64,000 nt of DNA. Origin: Burkholderiales bacterium (GTDB lineage: Bacteria > Pseudomonadota > Gammaproteobacteria > Burkholderiales > WYBJ01). The notes beneath the pieces were generated by a model that searched no databases, was not told the DNA's origin, and saw nothing but the letters and a program-made list of their open reading frames with translations. Location of the stretch: contig JALHQN010000005.1 of NCBI GenBank assembly GCA_022841915.1, positions 1 to 64,000 of the forward strand, given 5' to 3'. Of this stretch, positions 42,470 to 52,398 are shown piece after piece. Within the stretch, counting starts at the first letter, position 1, and every line of letters starts with the position of its first letter. Both the position numbers and the translations under genes were made by a program.

Positions 42470-43387
42470 TCAGAGTCGCACATGCTTGACGATGCGCCGG
42501 TTGCGCCCCCACGCGCCGGCGCGCACGACGTAGAGATCACCGCGCGCATCGCCCCAGATGCCGTGGCACGACTTGAAGGCCGCATCCCCCCAGTGGGCGA
42601 GACGATTGCCCTGCATGTCGAGGACGCTGACCATGCCGCTGTTGTGCTCGGGGATATAGACGACATCCTGCGCATCGACATAGAGGATGGCCGGGCCGAT
42701 GAGCTTCGTCGGCCAGATCTCCAGCAGCGTGCCCTGCTGATCGAAGATCTGCACGCGATCGTTCTCGCGGTCGGCGACGAGGAGGCGGCCGCGTCGATCG
42801 ATCCAGATCGAATGCGGCAGATTGAATTGTCCCGGTTCGGCGCCCGGTTCTCCCCAGGAGAATAGGAGTGTGCCGTCGGGCGCGAACTTGTGCACCCGCG
42901 CGTTGCCGTAACCGTCGGTGACGAACATTTCGCCGCTGGGCGCCACATCGATGTCGGTCGGCAGATTGAACGGCTCGGCGCCGCGCTTCACGTCGCGCCA
43001 GGCATCCGAGCGAAAGTCGGTCGGCGATACGCCGGTGTCGGATCGATAGCCCCGTTTGCCGATCGTGCGCAGCAGCTTGCCCTCGGTGGTGAACAGCATC
43101 ATCTGGGCGAGATCCCGGTCGACGATCCACAAGTGGTCGTCCCGGTCGGCGCGGATCGTATGCGGAAAGGCGAAGAGCCCGGCGCCCCAGGAATGGAGGA
43201 AGCGCCCGTCGCGATCGAACACGACCACCGGATGCTCCTTGGATCGGTTGAAGCAGTACACGCGATCCTGCGAATCCACGGTCACCGAGGCCGCGAGCAG
43301 CGTGATGTGCTCGGGCACCTGCGCCCAGTCCTCGCGCACCTCGTAGCGATGCCTGCCGGCGCCTACGATTTCAGCGGTTTTCGCCAT
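42470..43387 (-). CDS. NHL-repeat beta-propeller protein (PAL-like)
   Basis: 305-residue protein of repeated NHL-type blades, for example SVTVDSQDRVYCFNR, LPTDIDVAPSGEMFVTDG and LPHSIWIDRRGRLLVADR. The layout is that of peptidyl-alpha-hydroxyglycine alpha-amidating lyase (PAL) homologues, which open N-acyl hemiaminals. No signal peptide is seen. ATG at 43387 is used; a 200-residue upstream extension in the same frame overlaps the Bug gene antiparallel to nothing useful and is rejected. It sits 44 bases downstream of a Bug gene and 36 bases upstream of the hydroxy-acid oxidase. Binding or a lyase/lactonase role is possible. Confidence 0.8.
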   Translation of the reverse strand: MAKTAEIVGAGRHRYEVREDWAQVPEHITLLAASVTVDSQDRVYCFNRSKEHPVVVFDRDGRFLHSWGAGLFAFPHTIRADRDDHLWIVDRDLAQMMLFTTEGKLLRTIGKRGYRSDTGVSPTDFRSDAWRDVKRGAEPFNLPTDIDVAPSGEMFVTDGYGNARVHKFAPDGTLLFSWGEPGAEPGQFNLPHSIWIDRRGRLLVADRENDRVQIFDQQGTLLEIWPTKLIGPAILYVDAQDVVYIPEHNSGMVSVLDMQGNRLAHWGDAAFKSCHGIWGDARGDLYVVRAGAWGRNRRIVKHVRL

Positions 43388-43431
43388 GCTGTCGGTTCCT
43401 TTCGCTCGCGGGGCGAGCGGCTTTGCCTCGC

Positions 43432-44379
43432 TCAGGGCTTGAGGCCCAGTTTCTCCACATTGACCTTCTCGATCACATAGCGCTCCCGGGCCCAGCGCAG
43501 ATAGTCCGCCCCGGAGAGATAGGCCGTGCTCATTTCGTAGCGCTCGAGTGATTTTCTGAACTCGGGGTCGTTCAGCGCCTGCCGGAAGGCGTCGTGGATC
43601 GTCGCAACGACCTTGGGATCCATGCCCTTGGGGCCGCCTATGCCGAAAGGCGCGCGCGTCGATACGCCGTATCCGAGTTCCATCAGAGTAGGCACTTCCG
43701 GCCAGCTGGGGAATTTGTCGCCGGTGGCGACGAGCAGACGCATGCGGCCGTCGCGCACGAACTGCGCCCATCCGCCTGATCCTGCAGATGCGTGCACTTC
43801 GCCGGCGAGCAGGGCATTGCTGGCTTCGGGGCTGCTTCGGTAGGGCACCATCACCCAGTCGATGCCCAGTTGTCGCGCCACCTCGGAGAGCGTCAAGTGC
43901 TGGCTGCCGCCGACACCCGTCGTGGCGTAGCTGATCTTTCGAGGATGGGCCTTGGCGTAATCGACATATTCTCGCCAGGTTTTCCATGGCGCATCCGCTT
44001 TGACGACCACGCCGCTCAAATAATCGGCGACCGCGATGATCCAGGTGAGGTCGGTGAGGGGGTCGTAGTCGAGCTTGGAGATGTGCGGCACTCGCAGCAT
44101 GTTCGAAGGCAGATGTGCCAGCGTGTAGCCGTCGGGCTTCGCGCGTGCGACCGCGGCTGCGCCCAGCGTGGCAGCCGCGCCCGGCTTGTTTTCGACCATG
44201 ATGCGCTGACCCAGATGTCGCGAGGCGGCTTCTGCCAGCGCGCGGAAGGTGAGGTCGGTCGGGCCTCCCGGCCCGAAGCCTACATAGAGAGTGATGCGTT
44301 TTTCGGGAAACGTCTGCGCTGAGATCGAGGCGGTCGTGAGTGCGAGAAACAGGAAAGCCAGAACGCGTGCGCGTACCAT
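43432..44379 (-). CDS. Bug/TctC-type periplasmic binding protein
   Basis: 315-residue secreted binding protein. Signal peptide MVRARVLAFLFLALTT... to about residue 21 (SIS-AQ). Marks: GFGPGGPTDLTFRA, MVENKPGAAATLG, PDGYTLA. The usual HVPYKG is MVPYRSSPEA, so the second-lobe pocket differs. Of two adjacent ATGs (44382, 44379) the second has the better distance from AGGAGG. It heads a leftward unit with NHL, hydroxy-acid oxidase and SMP-30 genes, so a 2-hydroxy acid or sugar acid is a sensible ligand guess. Confidence 0.9.
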   Translation of the reverse strand: MVRARVLAFLFLALTTASISAQTFPEKRITLYVGFGPGGPTDLTFRALAEAASRHLGQRIMVENKPGAAATLGAAAVARAKPDGYTLAHLPSNMLRVPHISKLDYDPLTDLTWIIAVADYLSGVVVKADAPWKTWREYVDYAKAHPRKISYATTGVGGSQHLTLSEVARQLGIDWVMVPYRSSPEASNALLAGEVHASAGSGGWAQFVRDGRMRLLVATGDKFPSWPEVPTLMELGYGVSTRAPFGIGGPKGMDPKVVATIHDAFRQALNDPEFRKSLERYEMSTAYLSGADYLRWARERYVIEKVNVEKLGLKP

Positions 44380-44512
44380 CATCTCCTCCTATTTTCGTTC
44401 GTGCGCCAGTGATCCAAAGCCACCGACTGTCCCGCAGTATTCAGAGTGCGTAGGTGGCGGTCAAGCCCATGTCTACATGGTGAACGCAAGCGTGCGGCTG
44501 CCTGCGAATGGT

Positions 44513-44540
44513 TTGTCTCGATCGGTCGCCGTGAGACTAT
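44513..44540 (+). promoter_or_regulatory. Sigma-70-like promoter for Bug-TauD unit
   Basis: TTGTCT (44513-44518) and GACTAT (44535-44540) are 16 bases apart; the predicted leader to the ATG at 44647 is about 100 bases. Confidence 0.4.
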
Positions 44541-44646
44541 AGGCATGCAAGACGGTGGATCATGGATGAAACCATCGCACGGATCGCTTGAGCGAACTGG
44601 CTCGCAAAACCCGGCGGGGATGCGACCGCAACGAGGAGGGTTCAGG

Positions 44647-45636
44647 ATGTCACGAACGACGAGGATCGCGCTTGCCGCCATCGCGTGCGTCTTTGCGCAC
44701 GGGGCCGCGGCGGCTGAAGCCAAGGGCAAGGCCGCGACAGCCGACTATCCCGTGCGTCCGGTGCGCTTGCTGATCGGCTTCAGTCCGGGGGGCGGGACGG
44801 ACATCGCGATGCGTATCGTCGTCAGGCGGCTCGCCGAAATCTGGGGTCAGCAGATCGTCGTCGACAACCGACCCGGTGCCGGTGGACTGCTGGCGTTCGA
44901 CATGGTCGCCAACGCGAATCCCGACGGATACACGCTGCTGGCGGCCAGCCCGAGCTTCGCCATCCAGCCCGGCCTCTCTGCCAAGTTGCCTTACGATGCC
45001 ATCCGCGATTTCGCCCCCGTCACCGAGGCGACCGCGGCACCTTACCTGCTGGTGGTTCATCCAGGCATCGAGGCGAAATCGGTCAAGGAACTGGTGACCC
45101 TGGCTCGCGGGCAGCCCGGCAAATACAACTACGCTTCCGGGGGCGTGGGCAGCGCGCAGCATCTCGCCGCGGAGCTGTTCGCTGCCATGGGGGGTGTCAG
45201 CTTGACTCATGTGCCGTTCAAGGGCGCAGTCAATATTCCGGAAGTCATCGCCGGTCGCGTGCACATGTTGATGAGCGGATTGCCCCAAGGCTTGCCGCAT
45301 GTCCAGGCGGGGAGACTGCGCGCGCTGGGTGTCACGACCAAGAAGCGCTCGCCAGCGTTGCCGGATGTGCCGTCGATCGCAGAGGCGGGGGTGCCCGGGT
45401 ATGACGTCACGATCTGGTACGGGGTGTTCACCACGGGCGGGACACCGAGGAGCATCGTCGACAAACTCAACGCAGGTTTCGCGCAGGCGCTGAGGTCGGA
45501 GGATGTCGTCAAGCAGTTGCACGGGATCGGGATGGAGCCGGTCGGAAACGCCGCCGACGTCTTCGCGGCATCGGTGCGTACTGAAATCAAGCAGTGGGCG
45601 CAGGTGATCAAGCGTGCCGGCATCAAGCCGGAGTAG
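44647..45636 (+). CDS. Bug/TctC-type periplasmic binding protein
   Basis: 329-residue secreted binding protein. Signal peptide MSRTTRIALAAIACVFA..., cleaved near AAA-AE, then a Lys/Ala-rich linker before VRLLIGFSPGGGTDIAMR, VVDNRPGAGGLLAFD, PDGYTLLA and HVPFKGAVNIP. It is followed after 33 bases by a TauD-like dioxygenase, so receptor and oxygenase are likely co-expressed. It diverges from another Bug gene over 267 bases. The pairing suggests the bound ligand is the oxygenase substrate. Confidence 0.9.
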   Translation: MSRTTRIALAAIACVFAHGAAAAEAKGKAATADYPVRPVRLLIGFSPGGGTDIAMRIVVRRLAEIWGQQIVVDNRPGAGGLLAFDMVANANPDGYTLLAASPSFAIQPGLSAKLPYDAIRDFAPVTEATAAPYLLVVHPGIEAKSVKELVTLARGQPGKYNYASGGVGSAQHLAAELFAAMGGVSLTHVPFKGAVNIPEVIAGRVHMLMSGLPQGLPHVQAGRLRALGVTTKKRSPALPDVPSIAEAGVPGYDVTIWYGVFTTGGTPRSIVDKLNAGFAQALRSEDVVKQLHGIGMEPVGNAADVFAASVRTEIKQWAQVIKRAGIKPE

Positions 45637-45669
45637 CGCGGGGCAGCACGGTCGATCGAGGAACGAACG

Positions 45670-46545
45670 ATGACGATGACAATACGCAAACTCAGCAATG
45701 CGCTGGGCGCGGAAGTGACGGGCGTCGATTTGGCGCGGCTGGGGGGCGCCGATTTCGAACGCATCGAGCAGGCATGGCACGAGCATCTCATGCTGGTCTT
45801 CCGCGACCAGCAGCTCGATCATCCGCAGTACATCGCCTTCGGCCGCCGCTTCGGCGAACTCGAGCGATATCTGCATGGCAATCAGGATTACACCCACCCG
45901 GACTACCCCGAGCTCTACTTCCTCACCAACCACGAAGTCAACGGCAAGCCGTCGGAGACGCAGGACGTCGGGCGCGAGTGGCATACCGACCAGTCGTATA
46001 CCCTGCGTCCGCTCAAGGCGACCATGCTCTACTGTCGCGAAATCCCTGAGCACGGAGGCGATACGATACTCACCAACATGTATCTCGCCTACGAGCGGCT
46101 GTCACCGCGCTTGCGCGAGGTGCTCGAAGGCCTGGAGGCCGTGCATGATTTCAGCTTGCGGCTGGACAAGTTGTCGACTTACCTCGATCCGGCGAAGATC
46201 GCCGCCCGTCGCGCCAAGGCACCCCCGGTCGCGCACCCCGTGGTGCGTGTTCACCCGCAGACCGGCCGCAAGGCGCTCTTCGTGAGCGAGGCGGTGACGA
46301 GTCATTTCGTCGGCATGACGCGGGCGGAAAGCGCAGGCCTGCTGCACTACCTGTTCCAGCACAGCGTGCAGCCCGAGTTCACCTACCGTCACCGTTGGCG
46401 GGTGAACGATGTGGCCATCTGGGACAATCGGTGCACGCTGCACTTCGCGCTCAAGGATTTCGAGCACACGAGCCCGCGGCATATGGTCCGCATGGCCGTG
46501 CTAGGAACGCCGCTAGGCTATGCGGTGGAGAACGCGTCCGTGTGA
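45670..46545 (+). CDS. TauD/TfdA family 2-oxoglutarate dioxygenase
   Basis: 291-residue Fe(II)/2-oxoglutarate dioxygenase. Facial triad: His105 and Asp107 in EWHTDQSY, and His258 in DNRCTLHFA; Arg270 or Arg274 (SPRHMVR) would bind 2-oxoglutarate. The N-terminal LGAEVTGVDLARL is classic TauD/TfdA. It follows a Bug gene by 33 bases. TfdA-type enzymes release side groups from ethers, sulfonates or sulfate esters. It is only moderately similar to the dioxygenase at 22933 and so probably has another substrate. It converges on an LLM oxidoreductase with 22 bases between. Confidence 0.9.
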   Translation: MTMTIRKLSNALGAEVTGVDLARLGGADFERIEQAWHEHLMLVFRDQQLDHPQYIAFGRRFGELERYLHGNQDYTHPDYPELYFLTNHEVNGKPSETQDVGREWHTDQSYTLRPLKATMLYCREIPEHGGDTILTNMYLAYERLSPRLREVLEGLEAVHDFSLRLDKLSTYLDPAKIAARRAKAPPVAHPVVRVHPQTGRKALFVSEAVTSHFVGMTRAESAGLLHYLFQHSVQPEFTYRHRWRVNDVAIWDNRCTLHFALKDFEHTSPRHMVRMAVLGTPLGYAVENASV

Positions 46546-46567
46546 GGCGGAGTCGTTCGCCTGCCGC

Positions 46568-47629
46568 CTACATCTTCTCCATCACTTCGCGCGCGAAGCG
46601 CTCCATGACTTCGTAGCGCTGCGCGAACGGGGGGTGGAACGTGATCTGCTTGAGCCCGCGGCGGTCGAGGTCGCGCAGCCGTTCGACCAGTTCGGGCGGC
46701 TCGCCGATGATGCACAGGGCGCGGATGATCTCGGGCGTGATGAAGCGCGCTTCGTCCGGTTCGATCGTGGCGTAATGGCTCGCATGCAAGGTGATGTGCT
46801 GGTCGTCGGCCGCACGGGCCTGCTGAAAGGCGACGTAGTCGTTCCAGACCGAGCGCACGTAGGGCGGCGGCTCCTTGCCGGTTTCGCGCACCCAGTCGAT
46901 CAGATAGTGGAAGTTGGCCATGACGGAAGGGCCGATCTCCGCGATGACCCGGGGAGAGGTGAGCGGTTCGCCCGGTTCGAGCATGAGCACGCTGACCAGT
47001 GCCGCCGTATGAAAGTCGTCGGGGAGTGTGCGCCCGACACGCGCCGCCCCCTTGGCGACGTTGGCCAAGGCTTCCTCGATCGTGCCGCCGCGAGGCAGGG
47101 CGGTGCACAGGCCATCGGCCAGTTCGCCGGCGATCGCCTGTCCCATGGGGCCGTTGGCTGCCACGTAAAGGGGCGGTGGCGGCTCCAGACGCAGATGTTT
47201 TTGCTCGAGTGAAGCGAAGCGCACAGGGTGCGTTTCACCGTTGAGCGCGTAGGCGACCTCTTCACCGTGCAGCAGTCCGCGTACGACGCGAACGTATTCG
47301 CGCAAGGCCTTGGCGCCCATGGGCCGCTGCCCCAGCATGCGCATGGCCGTGTTGCCGGTGCCGAAGATCGCGAACGTGCGTCCCGGCGCAAGCGCGTTGA
47401 TGGTGGCGATGCCGTTGGCGGCCTCGGGGGCGAGGCGCATGCCGCAAACGGCGACACCGCTGCCGACCTGAATGGTGCGTGTGGACATGGCGATCGCAGC
47501 CATGGTCGCGAACAGGTTCGAGCGCAACAATGGGCTATCGGTGACCCAGCAGCGCGTGAAGCCCAACTTCTCGCCGTGCTGCGCATAATCGATGGCCGAG
47601 ATGTGGCCGACGCTGACACCGAACTCCAT
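46568..47629 (-). CDS. LLM-class flavin-dependent oxidoreductase
   Basis: 353-residue luciferase-like TIM-barrel protein of the F420/FMN-dependent LLM class. Characteristic pieces: GFTRCWVTDSPLL near the N-terminus, VGSGVAVCG, the PGRTFAIFGTGNTAMRMLG glycine-rich region (about 80-98) and PPPLYVAANGP. It may be a flavin-dependent monooxygenase or an F420-dependent dehydrogenase; in Betaproteobacteria the FMN(H2) reading is likelier. No flavin reductase is adjacent. It diverges from a DUF1810 gene over 314 bases and appears monocistronic. Confidence 0.85.
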   Translation of the reverse strand: MEFGVSVGHISAIDYAQHGEKLGFTRCWVTDSPLLRSNLFATMAAIAMSTRTIQVGSGVAVCGMRLAPEAANGIATINALAPGRTFAIFGTGNTAMRMLGQRPMGAKALREYVRVVRGLLHGEEVAYALNGETHPVRFASLEQKHLRLEPPPPLYVAANGPMGQAIAGELADGLCTALPRGGTIEEALANVAKGAARVGRTLPDDFHTAALVSVLMLEPGEPLTSPRVIAEIGPSVMANFHYLIDWVRETGKEPPPYVRSVWNDYVAFQQARAADDQHITLHASHYATIEPDEARFITPEIIRALCIIGEPPELVERLRDLDRRGLKQITFHPPFAQRYEVMERFAREVMEKM

Positions 47630-47943
47630 GGGGACCTCCTTCGGACAGGGTCATCGTGCAGCGGCTCGACCGGCCGCGATGCATCGATCTGTGGGTCAAG
47701 CGATATTACCCTGACTGCCCCGGGGCGCGTCGACAGGGAATGACCGGCGCGGGTTGGGCTCGAAACGAACCAGATCAGCCCACAGCCGCGTCACGGGCTC
47801 CATCACCTTCTGCCCGCGAGAGCATGCCTAGGGCCGGATCGGTGTGCCGAAACGGGAGTTGACCTTAGGCTCGCTGCGGCGAAGACTATCGGCAAGCACC
47901 ACCGTAGCGCGGGTTGGCCAGCCCGGATTCGATGAGGAGTTAC
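47630..47943. other. Divergent intergenic region
   Basis: 314 bases between the LLM oxidoreductase and DUF1810 genes. No gene is visible; a promoter-like element for the DUF1810 gene is at its right end. Confidence 0.4.
47859..47889 (+). promoter_or_regulatory. Candidate promoter for DUF1810 gene
   Basis: TTGACC (47859-47864) is followed after 19 bases by GACTAT (47884-47889); a 17-base spacing to AAGACT is the alternative reading. The start codon is 55 bases on. Confidence 0.4.
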
Positions 47944-48411
47944 ATGAGCGATAGCGCAGGATCGAACTCCGGGGACGATGCCTACGAACTCGCCCGGTTC
48001 GTGCAGGCGCAAGAAGGGGTGTATCCGCAGGCGCTGGCGGAGGTGAAGTCCGGGCGCAAGCGCTCGCACTGGATGTGGTTCGTGTTTCCGCAGTTCCAGG
48101 GGCTGGGCAGCAGCTCGACTTCTCGCCGCTACGCCATCAAGAGTCTCGCCGAGGCGCACGCCTACCTCGCGCATCCCGTGCTGGGCCCGAGGCTGCAGGC
48201 GAGTTGCGAAGCGGTCCTGGCCGTTCGAGGACGCTCGGTCCATGACATCTTCGGCTCGCCCGACGATATGAAACTCAAGTCGTGCGCCACGCTCTTCGAA
48301 CGGGTCGCCCCCCCGGCGTCCGTATTCGCCCGACTGCTGGACGCTTGCTTCGGCGGTCAGCGGGACGAGGCGACCTTGCGTTTGCTCGGGGCGCCGCGCG
48401 AGCGCGAGTGA
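47944..48411 (+). CDS. DUF1810 domain-containing protein
   Basis: 155-residue protein of the DUF1810 family (PF08837). The family core is clear: LARFVQAQEGVYPQALAE, SHWMWFVFPQ, YAIKSLAEAHAYL, a central LQASCEAVL helix and the KLKSCATLFE segment. It is cytoplasmic with no membrane segment. The function of DUF1810 is unknown. ATG at 47944 follows GAGGAG at seven bases. It is a single gene, converging on a Bug gene. Confidence 0.9.
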   Translation: MSDSAGSNSGDDAYELARFVQAQEGVYPQALAEVKSGRKRSHWMWFVFPQFQGLGSSSTSRRYAIKSLAEAHAYLAHPVLGPRLQASCEAVLAVRGRSVHDIFGSPDDMKLKSCATLFERVAPPASVFARLLDACFGGQRDEATLRLLGAPRERE

Positions 48412-48431
48412 CGTGGCGACCGGCGCGAATG

Positions 48432-49412
48432 TCAGCGCTCGATGCTGATGTTCGCATCCTTGATGATCTTCGCGTACTTGGCGGTATCCGCCCGCATGAT
48501 CGCGCCGAACTGTTCCGGCGTGGTGATGAACGGGTCCATGCCGAGGCCGTCGAGTTTCTCTTTGACTTCCGGCAACGCGACCGCTCGCGCGATCTCGGCG
48601 GCGAGCTTGTTGACGATCTCTTTCGGCGTGGCCGCAGGCGCAAGCACACCGTACCACAGCTTCACATCCATGCCCGGCAAGCCGGCTTCCTTGAAGGTCG
48701 GCACGGTCGGCAAGGTCGGCGCGCGGCTCTCCCCGGTGATCGCGATCGCCTTCAAGCGTCCGGTCTTGAGGTGGGGCAGGACGAGCAGCAGGTTCTGAAA
48801 CGACAGGTGGACCTGGCCGCCCAGCAGCTCGGTCACCGCCGGATTGGCTCCTTTGTAGGCCACCGCCTGCATCTTGATCCCCGAAAGATGAGCGAACAGT
48901 TCGGCCGCAAGATGTGCCATGCCGCCGGCGCCCGCCGTACTGTAGTTGAGCTGCCCGGGCCGCGCTTTTGCCAGATTGACGAACTCGCGCACGTTGTTCG
49001 CCGGCACCGAGCGGTGCAGCAACATGGCGACTTCGGAGCTGGACATGGTCGATACGGGAGCGAACGCGTTGACCGCATCGAACGGGAAGTTGGGAATCAG
49101 CAGCGGAGCGACGAGGTAGGCCGAGCCCGAGATCAGCATGATGGTATGGCCATCGGGTGCCGACTTGAGCAGTGTCTCGGCGGCGATGATCCCGCTGCCG
49201 CCGGGACGGTTGTCGATCAGCACCTGCTGTCCCCAGGCCTCGGTGAGGCGTTGACCGACCAGCCGACCGAGGACGCTGGTCGCGCCGCCCGCCGCGTAAG
49301 GGCTGATGAAACGAATCGGCTTGCTGGGGTAGCTCGACTGGGCCCAGAGCGGCCCCGCCAGACTCGTCAGCAGCGTGGCACCCAGGATGCGCATTGCAAT
49401 GGAGCGTTTCAT
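48432..49412 (-). CDS. Bug/TctC-type periplasmic binding protein
   Basis: 326-residue secreted binding protein. Signal peptide MKRSIAMRILGATLLTSLA... to about residue 25 (LWA-QS). Marks: PYAAGGATSVLGR, where the usual acidic residue of the loop is Ser, LIDNRPGGSGIIAAE, PDGHTIML and AVAYKGANPAV. The altered first loop may change ligand contacts. GGAGGAGG precedes the ATG. It stands alone between a DUF1810 gene and a GGDEF/EAL gene. Confidence 0.9.
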   Translation of the reverse strand: MKRSIAMRILGATLLTSLAGPLWAQSSYPSKPIRFISPYAAGGATSVLGRLVGQRLTEAWGQQVLIDNRPGGSGIIAAETLLKSAPDGHTIMLISGSAYLVAPLLIPNFPFDAVNAFAPVSTMSSSEVAMLLHRSVPANNVREFVNLAKARPGQLNYSTAGAGGMAHLAAELFAHLSGIKMQAVAYKGANPAVTELLGGQVHLSFQNLLLVLPHLKTGRLKAIAITGESRAPTLPTVPTFKEAGLPGMDVKLWYGVLAPAATPKEIVNKLAAEIARAVALPEVKEKLDGLGMDPFITTPEQFGAIMRADTAKYAKIIKDANISIER

Positions 49413-49656
49413 GCTGTCTTCCTCCTCCTAAGGAATTTCGCATCCGTCATGGCGCCGCTCGGTCAGCGAGTCGCGGATGTTCGAGTATGGTAATCCTCGC
49501 TGCGGGCTGCTGCCATGAATCTCGGCGGCAAAACGCATCTGCATGAGCGCGTGCGGCCATTGCAGCCGCATTGCACCCGTAAGGGTTGCCGACCCCGGGA
49601 GCGTTGCCTTCGTATCCGCCGATGCGAGCGTACTCCACGGCGGGGCCGAGCCTCGC

Positions 49657-52107
49657 TTATGCCGAGTGGCGCGCCTGCTTGGCCATCGCGGCTTCGTGGG
49701 CGGTCACGAAGCCGACGATGTCGGTGGTCGGCATGGGACGCGCGAAGTAGAAGCCCTGCACTTCGTCGCAGCCGTGATGCTGCAGGAATGCGAGCTGTTC
49801 CTCGGTTTCCACACCTTCGGCGACGGCGCGCAGGCCCAGTGCATGCGCCATGGCGATCGCGGCTTGAGCGAGGCCGCAATCGCGCGGCGCGTGCGGCAGA
49901 TCGCGCACGAAGGAGCGGTCGATCTTGACGCTGTCGATCGGAAAGCGCTTCAGATAGCCCAGCGAGGAATAGCCCGTGCCGAAATCGTCGATGGCCAGGT
50001 GTATGCGCCGTTGCTTCAAGGCCGCCATCACCTCGATGGCGCGATCGACGTGGGTCATCGTCATGGACTCCGTGAGCTCGATCTCGAGCAGATCGGCATC
50101 CATGCCGGTCGCCTGCAGCACCTGATCGATGCACAGGGGCAGATCGTCGCGCACGAACTGCCGGGCGGAGATGTTCACCGCGACCCGCAAGGGCGCGAGT
50201 CCCTCCGCAATCCAGCGCTGTGCCTGATTGCAGGCGGTGCGCAGAACCCATTCGCCGATGGGAACGACCAAGCCGGTTTCTTCGGCGAGTGGGATGAACG
50301 CACCGGGAGGCACGAAGCCCAGCTCGGGATGCTGCCAGCGTATCAGCGCTTCGACCCCGACGATGCGCCGGGTGGCCAGATCGAGCTTGGGCTGGTAATG
50401 CAGCACCAGCTCGTCGCGCTCGATGGCGTGGCGCAAGCTCGCTTCGAGGGCGAGACGCTCGAGCGTATGGATGTTCAGCTGCGGGGTGTAGAACTCGAAT
50501 GCGTTCTTGCCCTTTTCCTTGGCCCGGTACATCGCGATGTCCGCGTGCTTGAGCAAGGAAGCGGTGTCCGAACCGTCCTCGGGATAGTTCGCGATGCCGA
50601 TGCTGGCTGTGACATGGCATTCGCGCCCATCGAGCACATGCGGTTGGGCCAGGGCATCGAGGATACGCTGTGCGAGCGGGACCGCCGGAACCGATCCGTG
50701 AACGTCTTCCGCCAGCACGACGAACTCGTCGCCGCCGAGCCGCGCGACGGTATCGGTTTCGCGCAGGCAATGGCGCAGTCGCGCCGCGACGGCGCCGAGC
50801 AGGCGATCACCCGAGTCGTGGCCGAGCGTGTCGTTGATGTTCTTGAAGCGGTCGAGGTCGATGAACAGGATGGACAGCTTCGAATCGCGCCGGCGGGCAC
50901 GTGCGAGCGCCCCATCCAGGCATCGGGCGAAGAGCGATCGATTGGGTAACTGCGTCAGCGCGTCGTGATTGGCGATGAACTGCAAATCGTCCTCGGCCCG
51001 TCGCCGCTCGGTGACGTCGCGGTAGCTGCAGACGCGGCCGACCGCGACACCAGCGATCCGCTGCGGCATGCTGAATCGCTCGAAGACCCGCCCGTCGACG
51101 AGCTCCACGATTTCATGGCTTTCCGCGACTTCGCCGTTCAGCAATTCGTGGGTGCGAGCGACGAAGCGGTCCGGATCGGACAGCTTGGGGCGCATCGCGT
51201 CGAGGATGCTCTCGACCGTCCCCTGCGACATCGCCGTTGCAGGCAGGCGCCAAAGGTCGAGCAAGCGCTGGTTGTGGCTGACGATCTGCCCGGCACGGTT
51301 GACGACGCAGATGCCGTCGTTGGTGGACTCGAGGGTCGCCTGCAGCAAAGACAGGGAATTCTCCAGCGTGCGCTCGGTCAGGCGATGCTCGGCGATCTCC
51401 AGTCGTAGTTTGGCGTTCACTTCCTCGGCGTCGGCGTTCGCCCGAGTGAGCACGTCGATCAAGGTGCGGTTCTGATGACGCAGTTCGAGCGTCGTGCGCA
51501 AGCTGGTGTGGACGCGCCGCGCAATTCCGGACATGCCGAGCATGTAGACGATCGTCAGCAGCCCGAGCGTCGTCTGGGTGCCGTCCGTCCCGGCAAGAAA
51601 ATGTGCGGCGAGGGGGGTGAGGGCGAGAGCGCAGAAGACGTAGAACGCTGCCGGCACGGCGGCCTGAGTCGGTGCTGCCGCGGCGACCATGCCGGCCAGC
51701 GTGAAGATGACCACGAACTGTGTGCCCAGTCCGGTCTCGGGTGTCATGAACAGCGCCGCGGCCCCCCATGTCATTCCCGAGGCCGCGACCCCCGCGATAA
51801 AGGCGTTGCGCCACCAGACGATTCTCTCGGCAGAAGGGTTGGCGCGCCGGTAGGCTGCGATCAACTGCAGCCGTGCAGCGGTGATCACGATGATGATCGT
51901 GAGCCAGGCCACTACCCACACGGGCTGAGCGACTGACCCCAAGGTCGCGGCCAGCGCGGGTGCAACGATGAGGGCGGCCAGTTGGGAGACGACCGCGTTG
52001 CGATAGAGCAGTCCGACTTCCTCGGCGTGAATTTCGGCCGCAGCCGGCCGCATGGATGGAAGGGCGTCGTTCTCGCGCGCTGAAGCGTCGGCGGAAAGGG
52101 ATGACAT
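49657..52107 (-). CDS. Membrane-bound PAS-GGDEF-EAL protein
   Basis: 816-residue cyclic-di-GMP protein. Residues 38-195 form several membrane helices (MASE-like sensor); a coiled coil follows at about 205-260, a PAS-like domain at 255-370, then GGDEF (380-545) and EAL (555-805). The GGDEF motif is intact (458-462), with a product-inhibition I-site RETD five residues before it (449-452). The EAL domain keeps Glu586-Ala-Leu, [17 protein letters not shown] (707-716) and [10 protein letters not shown]. Both synthesis and hydrolysis of c-di-GMP are thus possible. It is monocistronic. The signal sensed is unknown. Confidence 0.93.
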   Translation of the reverse strand: MSSLSADASARENDALPSMRPAAAEIHAEEVGLLYRNAVVSQLAALIVAPALAATLGSVAQPVWVVAWLTIIIVITAARLQLIAAYRRANPSAERIVWWRNAFIAGVAASGMTWGAAALFMTPETGLGTQFVVIFTLAGMVAAAAPTQAAVPAAFYVFCALALTPLAAHFLAGTDGTQTTLGLLTIVYMLGMSGIARRVHTSLRTTLELRHQNRTLIDVLTRANADAEEVNAKLRLEIAEHRLTERTLENSLSLLQATLESTNDGICVVNRAGQIVSHNQRLLDLWRLPATAMSQGTVESILDAMRPKLSDPDRFVARTHELLNGEVAESHEIVELVDGRVFERFSMPQRIAGVAVGRVCSYRDVTERRRAEDDLQFIANHDALTQLPNRSLFARCLDGALARARRRDSKLSILFIDLDRFKNINDTLGHDSGDRLLGAVAARLRHCLRETDTVARLGGDEFVVLAEDVHGSVPAVPLAQRILDALAQPHVLDGRECHVTASIGIANYPEDGSDTASLLKHADIAMYRAKEKGKNAFEFYTPQLNIHTLERLALEASLRHAIERDELVLHYQPKLDLATRRIVGVEALIRWQHPELGFVPPGAFIPLAEETGLVVPIGEWVLRTACNQAQRWIAEGLAPLRVAVNISARQFVRDDLPLCIDQVLQATGMDADLLEIELTESMTMTHVDRAIEVMAALKQRRIHLAIDDFGTGYSSLGYLKRFPIDSVKIDRSFVRDLPHAPRDCGLAQAAIAMAHALGLRAVAEGVETEEQLAFLQHHGCDEVQGFYFARPMPTTDIVGFVTAHEAAMAKQARHSA

Positions 52108-52398
52108 GGCACGACTCCGGATGCGGGCTGCGCGGATCTGTGCCGCGAACCTACCAAATAATGATCAGATGATCCTAAGGGGCGGCGTTGCCATGGAACC
52201 ATGCGAGAAGACTGGGGAATGCGGGCCAATTCCGCCTTCCGTGCCTCGGCGGCGCAAGGGCGGCAAGGCGGGAGCGCGGTCTTGCGTGCACTACCCAGGC
52301 CAAGCGATGCTGGCGTTGTATGCCTATCCGGATCACACTGCGTTTAACCGGGGAAGGTCGCCGGCGAGCGGCGAATAACAACACTTTGGGAGACTGAA

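Noticed and set aside
43388-43987. A 200-residue upstream extension of the NHL protein
   Set aside because: It lies on top of the Bug gene in another frame and has no family similarity; the ATG at 43387 starts the conserved part.
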